41,434 bases of DNA from an uncultured Pelagibacteraceae bacterium (GTDB lineage: Bacteria > Pseudomonadota > Alphaproteobacteria > Pelagibacterales > Pelagibacteraceae): the NCBI GenBank assembly GCA_902566805.1, contig CACFKJ010000005.1, positions 1 through 41,434 on the forward strand, given 5' to 3'. The notes below the pieces were generated by a model. It was given only the letters and a program-made list of their open reading frames with translations. It ran no database searches and was not told the origin of the DNA. The position numbers and the translations under genes were made by a program. Positions 35,671 through 41,434 of this stretch are shown here, piece after piece (the first letter of the stretch is position 1; every line of letters starts with the position of its first letter).

Positions 35671-36758
35671 TATTTTATTAAAGTTTTTTCAATTATTTCA
35701 TCTTTTAAATTAATATTAATTTTTTTATTTTCCTTATCATATAAATTTCCAACAAAATTAAATAAATTTTTTGCATATAAGCTCGACGCAGAAACTGGTA
35801 AGCTATTTAAAATATTTGACTCTCCTAAAATTTTGACTCCATTTTTATCAATTATTTCATCAGCTTTTGTAAAAACGGTATTTCCACCCTGAACTGCTGC
35901 TAGGTCATAAATTATTGAACCTTTTTGCATGTTATTAATCATATTTTCTTTAATAATAATTGGAGATTTTTTACCCGGTATTAAAGCAGTACAAATAACA
36001 ATATCAATTTTTTTTAATGTTTCACTTAATAATTCTTCTTGTTTTTTTTTAAAATCTTCTGATGCTTCTTTTGCATACCCCCCATCTGTTTCAAGATTTT
36101 CTCCTCCCTCAACTGTTAAAAATTTTCCACCTAAACTTTCCACTTGTTCTTTTGAAGCGGCCCTAACATCAGTTGCATATACAATTGCTCCCATTCGTTT
36201 AGCAGTTGCTATTGCTTGTAACCCAGCAACTCCAGCACCAACTACCAATACTTTTGCTGCCGGAACCGTACCTGCGGCTGTCATCATCATCGGAATAGCT
36301 TTTTCAAAATTAGAAAAAGACTCGATTACTGCCTTATATCCAGCAAGATTTGCTTGTGAGGAAAGAACATCCATAGATTGTGCTCTTGTAATTCTAGGTA
36401 ATAATTCTAATGAAAATAAATTTATTTTTTTTTTAGCTAGGTTTTTTAATTTTTCATTATTTATATGAGGATTTAAAATACCTACAATATTTTGATTTTG
36501 TTTTAATAACAGAAGATTGTCATCTGATAATAATCCCAACTGAATAATTAAATCAGAATTAGAAATTATTTCTTTATCATCTTTAGATATTGTGGCTCCG
36601 CAATCTTTATAAATTTTATCGTTAATTCCTAAATGTTCCCCATAATTTTCTGATAATAACAATTCAAAACCTAAGTCTATATATTTCTTTGCAACATCTG
36701 GTGTAATTGCAATTCTTTTTTCAATTTTTTGATTTTCTAAAATCGAAACGATTCTCAT
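35670..36758 (-). CDS. pntAA: NAD(P) transhydrogenase subunit alpha, NAD-binding part
   Basis: 362-residue soluble dI domain, related to alanine dehydrogenase. Seen: EKRIAITPDVAKKYIDLGFE at the N-terminus, the Rossmann motif VLVVGAGVAGLQAIATAKRM, VYATDVRAASKEQVESLGG and TALIPGKKSPIII. First gene of pntAA-pntAB-pntB. The 121-base upstream gap contains an inverted repeat TAGAAC-N7-GTTCTA (36789-36807). Confidence 0.96.
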   Translation of the reverse strand: MRIVSILENQKIEKRIAITPDVAKKYIDLGFELLLSENYGEHLGINDKIYKDCGATISKDDKEIISNSDLIIQLGLLSDDNLLLLKQNQNIVGILNPHINNEKLKNLAKKKINLFSLELLPRITRAQSMDVLSSQANLAGYKAVIESFSNFEKAIPMMMTAAGTVPAAKVLVVGAGVAGLQAIATAKRMGAIVYATDVRAASKEQVESLGGKFLTVEGGENLETDGGYAKEASEDFKKKQEELLSETLKKIDIVICTALIPGKKSPIIIKENMINNMQKGSIIYDLAAVQGGNTVFTKADEIIDKNGVKILGESNILNSLPVSASSLYAKNLFNFVGNLYDKENKKININLKDEIIEKTLIK

Positions 36759-36788
36759 ATTAAAATTTTATAACAGAAATAGAGGTAT

Positions 36789-36807
36789 TAGAACTAAAAT
36801 TGTTCTA
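36789..36807. repeat. inverted repeat upstream of pntAA
   Basis: TAGAAC-TAAAATT-GTTCTA, a perfect 6+6 inverted repeat with a 7-base centre, lies in the pntAA-rpmJ gap about 31 bases upstream of the pntAA ATG. It could be an operator for pntAA or a weak hairpin after rpmJ; it has no U-tract, so a terminator is unlikely. Function unknown. Confidence 0.4.
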
Positions 36808-36879
36808 CAGCGACAGTTCCTCGCAATATAAATTTTCTTATTAAAACCTTATTTATAGGATTTCGTGTGCATACAAAAA

Positions 36880-37005
36880 TTATTTTTGTCTTGCTTTAAA
36901 TTTTGGATTTTTTTTATTTATAATATAAACTCTACCCCTTCTTCTAACCATTTTTGAATTAAGGTCTCTTTTTTTTAAAGATTTTAATGAGCTTTTTATT
37001 TTCAT
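36880..37005 (-). CDS. rpmJ: 50S ribosomal protein bL36
   Basis: Short 41-residue gene absent from the ORF track. Minus-strand translation from the ATG at 37003-37005 reads [18 protein letters not shown], then [20 protein letters not shown], then RQK and TAA. This matches the alphaproteobacterial bL36 pattern (MKVRNSLKSLK...RRKGRVYVINK...YKARQ), the zinc-free type. It begins 3 bases after the epimerase stop codon, so it appears to be co-transcribed with it and perhaps with 5S rRNA. Confidence 0.94.
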   Translation of the reverse strand: MKIKSSLKSLKKRDLNSKMVRRRGRVYIINKKNPKFKARQK

Positions 37006-37008
37006 AAA

Positions 37009-37890
37009 TTAATTGTCTGTAATAAACGAAGTTATGTAATCTTTCAAATTTATTTTTCCATATTTCTTAATAACCTTGTTATTTAAAGACATATTTGTCA
37101 AAGCTGACGCATATCGCTCGCCAGGCCTAGCTTTAAGAAACACTATATTTTTTCCAAACATCTTAGCTACTTCTTTTACTGAATAAGATTTTTTGTGAGA
37201 AATGCTATAATGTCTATTTTTATTTTTTTTCCATGCCTCATAACAAACTTTCACAGTATCGCTTACATGAGTAAATCTTCTAGTTTGAGTTCCAGGTTTC
37301 ACAACAGTTAATGGTTTGTTTTTAATAAACTTATCCTCAAAAATTCCAATTACTGTTGCCATTTCACCAGTCTTTATATGTCTTGGTCCATAAACATTAT
37401 AAAAATAAATTATTTCATACTTGAATTTAAACCATTTTTTTAAATTTTCTAATAATTCTAAATTTTTTGACTTGGTAAAAGAATAAGGAGAAAGATTTTT
37501 ATCACTTCCTTTGTTTCCTAGACTAGCTGAAGTTGCGGAATAAATAAGTTTTATTTTATTATCTAAACAAAATTTAAAAACTGCCTTTGTTCCAATTGAA
37601 TTTGAGTCATAGCATTCATCAAATTTTTTGAAACTTTGATAAATTCTAGCAAATTCTCCAAAGTGAAACAATGAATGAATATTTTTTTTATATTTATTTA
37701 ATATGTTATCAATATTGGCAGTATTACCTTTTATATATTTGACTCTAGAATTTTTAATATGATTTTTTTTGGAACCAGTAGAATAATTATCAAAACTAAT
37801 AATTTGTTTTTTAGTTTTTTTAAGCAAAAGTTCAATTAGATTTGAGCCTATAAAACCGACACCACCAGTTACTAATATGACATTTTTCAT
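37009..37890 (-). CDS. NAD-dependent epimerase/dehydratase (extended SDR, sugar nucleotide)
   Basis: 293-residue UDP-sugar epimerase-like protein. Seen: the Rossmann start LVTGGVGFIGSNLIELLLK, FDNYSTGSKKNH, SATSASLGNKG with the catalytic Ser region, the catalytic YSFTK (YxxxK), FYNVYGPRHIKTGEMATVIG and RRFTHVSDTVKVCYEAW. Closest in style to GalE/WbpP-like enzymes, but substrate is not deducible. The ATG lies 11 bases downstream of the 5S rRNA 3' end with no visible terminator and no Shine-Dalgarno; rpmJ follows after 3 bases. Its Lys-rich, AT-rich composition is like the flanking accessory region. Probably a surface-polysaccharide gene. Confidence 0.85.
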   Translation of the reverse strand: MKNVILVTGGVGFIGSNLIELLLKKTKKQIISFDNYSTGSKKNHIKNSRVKYIKGNTANIDNILNKYKKNIHSLFHFGEFARIYQSFKKFDECYDSNSIGTKAVFKFCLDNKIKLIYSATSASLGNKGSDKNLSPYSFTKSKNLELLENLKKWFKFKYEIIYFYNVYGPRHIKTGEMATVIGIFEDKFIKNKPLTVVKPGTQTRRFTHVSDTVKVCYEAWKKNKNRHYSISHKKSYSVKEVAKMFGKNIVFLKARPGERYASALTNMSLNNKVIKKYGKINLKDYITSFITDN

Positions 37891-37901
37891 CTGGGTTTAA
37901 A

Positions 37902-38017
37902 GCCTGGCAACGTCCTACTCTTCCATATCTTAAGATAAAGTACCATCGGCGCAGAAAGGCTTGACTTCCGAGTTCGGAATGGGATCGGGTATTACCCTTT
38001 CGCAATAATCACCAGGC
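37902..38017 (-). rRNA. rrf: 5S ribosomal RNA
   Basis: Minus-strand sequence begins GCCTGGTGATTATTGCG and ends with CCAGGC, closing helix I. It contains the diagnostic CCCATTCCGAACTCGGAAGT loop and GCGCCGATGGTACT, about 116 bases in all. No 16S or 23S is in the window. It has its own promoter just upstream. In SAR11 the 5S gene is known to lie apart from 16S-23S, with hypervariable region 2 between them. Ends are set from helix I and may be off by a base or two. Confidence 0.97.
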
Positions 38018-38023
38018 GCATCC

Positions 38024-38052
38024 TATATATATAGCAGTAAAAGAATTGTCAA
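38024..38052 (-). promoter_or_regulatory. consensus promoter of the 5S rRNA gene
   Basis: On the minus strand TTGACA (38047-38052), exactly 17 bases, then TATATA (38024-38029). Seven bases beyond the -10 lies position 38017, the predicted mature 5' end of 5S rRNA. The -35 and spacing are perfect. This is the best promoter I saw in the window. Confidence 0.85.
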
Positions 38053-38142
38053 ATAATTATAATATTTGATTATTCCCCAAAAACTTATACAAAATCTTTA
38101 TTAAAACCATCTTTACAATTAGTTTATACAATTTTTAAATTA

Positions 38143-39264
38143 TCAATCTTTTAATATAATAGTTTTGTAAAGTTTTTCGGACACCAACTTATAACCAAGT
38201 TTTGATAAATGACCTCCGTTAGGAGAGTAAAACTTTAATTTTTTAAAATTTATACTTTCTTCAAAAGTAACAAGTGAAAGCCCTTCTTGAGCTAAATAAT
38301 TCTGAAGAGAATTTTTATAATCTTCATAAAAATATTGTGGATCCCAATAATTGCTTGCTCTTATGAGTGCAAATATAGGTTTACATTTAATAGCTTTACA
38401 TGTTTCAATTACATCATTGACCAAAGATTTATTATAACCTAATAAATTATTCTTAAATATTATATTGCTTAAAAATTTTCTCACATTTGGTAAAAAAAGG
38501 TATTTTTTTATTTTAAATAAAAATTCATTTAGTTTAGTATAATTTGAATTTTTTGAATATTCATATAAGTTTGACTTTAAATCTTTATTTAAATTTTCAA
38601 ATCTTTTTGAAGGTCTAAGCTCATTGTCAAAAATATTAAAATAATATTTTGGTTCTATTATATTTTCATAATCATTAAAAATACTATATTTATCTAAAAG
38701 AGTATTATCATTCTGATATAAGAGAATTATTAAGTATTTTGGATTTATTTTTTTAGTAAAAACTTTATTTAAAATTTTATAATTTAAAGGGCTGTATCCT
38801 GGTATAGATAAATTTAAAGTTTTAATATTTTTTTCAGTTAGTAAATGTGAAATGGTAAATTTGTCATCAACACATGCTCCGGCCGCAAACGAATCTCCTA
38901 TTAATATAGCCTCTATTTCAGAAATATTTTTCCAGATTTCATCCTTATTTCTAAATCCAAATCGATCAGATTTAAATATTTTTTTACCATATCCTTCATT
39001 GCAAAATATATTTGAAGTATATGGCAAAGTACCAAGTGGTATTAAATTAGCATCCTGTATTGTTTTTTTTATTTTTTTATTTGATTGTAAAACTTGAAAA
39101 TTAATAAAATCTATATCTGGTCTGATAAGTTCCTTTTGTGCATTAAAATAGTTTTTATTATATTTTGATATTCTTGGTAATATTATATCCAAAATAACTA
39201 ATGTAAGATAAGATATAATAATAATTATAATTGCTAATAAAAAAAAAAATAGACTTTTTTTCAT
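38143..39264 (-). CDS. membrane-anchored SGNH/GDSL hydrolase-like protein
   Basis: 373 residues: one N-terminal membrane helix (residues ~4-28) and an extracytoplasmic SGNH fold. Seen: AILIGDSFAAGAC (catalytic Ser125), LNLSIPGYSP (Gly), ILLYQNDNTLLD (Asn) and YSPNGGHLSKLGYKLV (His352). The usual block V DxxH is NxxH here, so the catalytic Asp is replaced by Asn. Relatives act as esterases or O-acetyl transferases/esterases on polysaccharides. It lies upstream of 5S rRNA in the presumed hypervariable region; substrate unknown. Confidence 0.8.
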   Translation of the reverse strand: MKKSLFFFLLAIIIIIISYLTLVILDIILPRISKYNKNYFNAQKELIRPDIDFINFQVLQSNKKIKKTIQDANLIPLGTLPYTSNIFCNEGYGKKIFKSDRFGFRNKDEIWKNISEIEAILIGDSFAAGACVDDKFTISHLLTEKNIKTLNLSIPGYSPLNYKILNKVFTKKINPKYLIILLYQNDNTLLDKYSIFNDYENIIEPKYYFNIFDNELRPSKRFENLNKDLKSNLYEYSKNSNYTKLNEFLFKIKKYLFLPNVRKFLSNIIFKNNLLGYNKSLVNDVIETCKAIKCKPIFALIRASNYWDPQYFYEDYKNSLQNYLAQEGLSLVTFEESINFKKLKFYSPNGGHLSKLGYKLVSEKLYKTIILKD

Positions 39265-39327
39265 ATAAAAATATTTAATTACATAACTTAAAGAAATTTA
39301 ATAATTCCTAAATTAATATTAATAAGA

Positions 39328-40665
39328 TTAATTACTTATAATACACAATGAAGCTGAACCTTTCCAGTAATCTTCTACACTTAATAAAAAATTATTATAA
39401 GACAATGAATACTTTAAGTCTCTAATTCTTTTTCCAACGTATATTTTTTCATAATAAATAATTTTTTTATGATCATCTGACATTCTTGTCCTATAAATAC
39501 TTGCGCCCCATAAAGAAGATATAAGAAAATTATTTTTCCAAAATTCATTAAATTTTTTTGGAACAGGTATTATTTCAGAAATTCCTATTGATGGTATAAA
39601 AGAAAATATTGGTTCTTCAAATCCATATTTTTTATGGTTATCACTATAATTCAAGTCATCATTAATTGGTTCACTATATTTATATCCATACGAACTTATT
39701 GGCCATCCATAGTTTTTTCCCTTTTGAATTAAATTTATTTCATCTCCACCTCTGGGCCCATGTTCAGTTGATATAATTATCTGTTTGGCATTGTCTACAA
39801 ATAACCCTTGGGCATTTCTATGGCCATAACTAAATATTTCATATTCATTTTTATCTTTTAAATATAATGTTTTACCAAAAATAGAATTTTCTTTTTGAGA
39901 ATTTCCTGTTGGTATATTACCCATAGTGTCAGAGGTTGTTACTAAAAAACCATTATAATTGTTAAACTTAATTGGTTGTATTCTTCCAGCCCATATTTTT
40001 TCTGAACATTCTTTGCTAAAAAAATAATCCTTAAAAATTAACTCTTTAGATGAAGGTTTGATTTCTGCAAATGAAATTTTTAAATTAGAACATTTTTTTT
40101 TGTCATTCCAAAAAACATGGGAGATATATAAATTATTCTCATATATAAGGCTATCTAAAATTTTAGTAGTGACTAAATTTGTTTTAATTATTTTTACATC
40201 TTTTAAAGTCAGTTTTGTATTCTCATTAAGAGTTTTTAAACTTGTTTTATAAAATTCTCCATTTTTTATTGAAAATAAAATATTTTCTTTATCAATAAAA
40301 TCAATTAACGAATAATTTATACCTGACGGTCTATATTTATTAGCATAACTTTCTACTGTAAAAATTTTTTCAGACCTTATGAAATCTAGTTTTACAAATT
40401 TATATTTAAGTTTTTTTGAAAAAGTATCTGGTAAAAAGGAAGTATTATAGTCATTTAAAATTGCTCTGTGATCAACTTTATTAAATAATATTTTGTTTAA
40501 AGCTTTAATTTTATCTGGCGTGAAATTATTATAAACTAAAATTAATTTATGATATAAAGGTCTAAATAACTTTTTGTAGTTTTGATTATTTATCAAAATA
40601 AATGTTGAAATAAGTAAAAATATTAATATAAATTTTAAATAACTTTTTTTTAAATTTTTAAACAT
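39328..40665 (-). CDS. membrane-anchored PQQ-dependent sugar dehydrogenase-fold protein
   Basis: Six-bladed propeller of the glucose/sorbosone dehydrogenase family (PF07995 type). Seen: an N-terminal membrane segment (FILIFLLISTFILI), YGHRNAQGLFVD, STEHGPRGGDEINLI and GKNYGWPISSYG, the strongest family motifs. The HxGGR motif with the catalytic His is replaced by IWAGR, so redox activity is doubtful. The ORF track starts at 40698, but that start runs into the divergent gene; the internal ATG at 40665 (MFKNLKKSYLKF) directly precedes the membrane helix and has AAAGG upstream. About 445 residues. Probably envelope-located, binding or acting on a sugar. Confidence 0.8.
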   Translation of the reverse strand: MFKNLKKSYLKFILIFLLISTFILINNQNYKKLFRPLYHKLILVYNNFTPDKIKALNKILFNKVDHRAILNDYNTSFLPDTFSKKLKYKFVKLDFIRSEKIFTVESYANKYRPSGINYSLIDFIDKENILFSIKNGEFYKTSLKTLNENTKLTLKDVKIIKTNLVTTKILDSLIYENNLYISHVFWNDKKKCSNLKISFAEIKPSSKELIFKDYFFSKECSEKIWAGRIQPIKFNNYNGFLVTTSDTMGNIPTGNSQKENSIFGKTLYLKDKNEYEIFSYGHRNAQGLFVDNAKQIIISTEHGPRGGDEINLIQKGKNYGWPISSYGYKYSEPINDDLNYSDNHKKYGFEEPIFSFIPSIGISEIIPVPKKFNEFWKNNFLISSLWGASIYRTRMSDDHKKIIYYEKIYVGKRIRDLKYSLSYNNFLLSVEDYWKGSASLCIISN

Positions 40666-40671
40666 AAAGCA

Positions 40672-41424
40672 ATGGCCTTTCTTAAAAAAATCAAACAACT
40701 AATTAAACCTTTTGTGCCTCCTATTCTCACTGGAAAACTTCCTTATTATAAATTAAAAGGAGATATTTTAGACATTTTTAATATTAACATTTTTGAATAT
40801 GAAAATAAATCATTTAATAGAATAGCTTTCATTAATTATGCTATAAACAGATATGAATTTGAAAAGTGTAAATATTTAGAAATAGGTGTATTACACAAAG
40901 AGGTATTTGACTCAATCCCTTTGCTTGAACTAAATAAATATGGAGTCGATCCAGTTATGGGTGGAAATTTTAAAATGACTTCTGATGAATTTTTTCAAAA
41001 TATAGAAAAAGATCTAAAATTTGATGTTGTTTTTATCGATGGATTGCATACCTATAAACAATGTCAAAACGATGTACTTAATTCATTAAATTTTTTAAAT
41101 GAAGATGGTGTAATTTTTATTCATGATTTGCTTCCACGGAATCATTTAGAAGGGCACAGCAAAAAACAAGCGACGACTTTTTGGCATGGTGAGATATGGA
41201 AAGTGGCCGTTGAGATAAATGATCACCCTGATTTATTATTAAAAATAGCAAATATTGATAAAGGAGTTGGAATAGTTAAAAAAAAAAAACAATATTCGTC
41301 ATATAAAAAAAATGATGATTTAAAGTCAAAAAGTTTTGATGATTTTATTAATATATATAAAAATCAGTTAGACATTGTTGACTCTTATAAAGCATTTGAA
41401 TTTATAAAAAAAACGCCTAATTAA
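40672..41424 (+). CDS. class I SAM-dependent methyltransferase-like protein
   Basis: 250 residues resembling the Methyltransf_24-type family found in glycan clusters. Seen: KYLEIGVLHKEVF (shortened motif I without the GxGxG glycines), YGVDPVMGG (post-I Asp), FDVVFIDGLHTYKQCQNDV and GVIFIHDLLPRNH. The C-terminus is Lys-rich and the gene is complete (TAA at 41422-41424). Only 6 bases separate its ATG from the internal ATG of the divergent dehydrogenase-like gene, so promoters must overlap coding sequence. The acceptor is unknown; a surface sugar is the likely target given the location. Confidence 0.78.
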   Translation: MAFLKKIKQLIKPFVPPILTGKLPYYKLKGDILDIFNINIFEYENKSFNRIAFINYAINRYEFEKCKYLEIGVLHKEVFDSIPLLELNKYGVDPVMGGNFKMTSDEFFQNIEKDLKFDVVFIDGLHTYKQCQNDVLNSLNFLNEDGVIFIHDLLPRNHLEGHSKKQATTFWHGEIWKVAVEINDHPDLLLKIANIDKGVGIVKKKKQYSSYKKNDDLKSKSFDDFINIYKNQLDIVDSYKAFEFIKKTPN

Positions 41425-41434
41425 ATTCCTTTAA

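Noticed and set aside
35929-36468. 179-codon plus-strand ORF antisense to pntAA
   Set aside because: It mirrors the conserved Rossmann region of pntAA; no motif, no ribosome-binding site.
36789-36807. Inverted repeat as a LexA/SOS box
   Set aside because: Alphaproteobacterial LexA boxes are direct GTTC-N7-GTTC repeats; this is GAAC-N7-GTTC, and pnt genes are not SOS genes.

Overview
The window is chromosomal DNA from a very AT-rich, streamlined alphaproteobacterium. It is most likely a member of SAR11 (Pelagibacterales). The call rests on the extreme A+T bias, Lys/Asn/Ile-rich proteins, spacers of a few bases, many ATGA, GTGA or single-base overlaps, alphaproteobacterial gene orders (yebC-ruvC-tol-pal-ybgF-tilS-ftsH-folP-glmM; rpmE-DUF1013; tkt-gap-pgk-fba; pntAA-pntAB-pntB) and a 5S rRNA gene with no 16S or 23S beside it.

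Layout. 1-9262 holds housekeeping genes on both strands: pdxH, aroC, the isoprenoid trio dxs-ispA-xseB, a Sua5 t6A enzyme, an ABC-2 exporter pair, tRNA-Arg(TCG), an RluD-type pseudouridine synthase and rpoH. 9259-25012 is one nearly unbroken minus-strand run of 17 genes. In transcription order these are a coiled-coil gene (zauP candidate), zapA, fau, ymdB, yebC, a RuvC-like nuclease, tolQ-tolR-tolA-tolB-pal, then a clear terminator and a new promoter, cpoB/ybgF, tilS, ftsH, folP, glmM, thiD and purA. It links cell division, envelope constriction, folate, tRNA and cell-wall precursor functions. 25067-33209 is a plus-strand run: tkt-gap-pgk-fba (lower glycolysis/gluconeogenesis and pentose phosphates), thiE, efp, suhB, rpmE, trcR and rpsU. 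33216-37005 carries a SIS-domain isomerase, initiator tRNA, the proton-translocating transhydrogenase and a short rpmJ that the ORF track missed.

37009-41434 is the transition to accessory DNA: a sugar-nucleotide epimerase, the solitary 5S rRNA with its own consensus promoter, an SGNH hydrolase, a PQQ-dehydrogenase-fold protein that appears to lack its catalytic His, and a methyltransferase. In SAR11 genomes a hypervariable surface-polysaccharide region (HVR2) is described between the 23S and 5S genes. The segment beyond 38018 is therefore probably its edge.

Most interesting points: (1) a phage-type RuvC-like nuclease occupies the ruvC slot while ruvA and ruvB are missing from the locus; (2) the orphan 5S gene is followed after 11 bases by an epimerase and then rpmJ with no visible terminator; (3) rpsU appears to start at AUU behind the best Shine-Dalgarno I noticed in the window; (4) the initiator tRNA has A29:U41 instead of the usual three G:C pairs; (5) rpmE and aroC look leaderless; (6) the GAPDH has an N-R pair where NAD-specific enzymes have Asp; (7) the PQQ-fold protein may be non-catalytic. 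No CRISPR array, insertion sequence, integrase, prophage or riboswitch was seen. No gene-free stretch exceeds 300 bases; the longest are about 120-125 bases (36759-36879 and 38018-38142).
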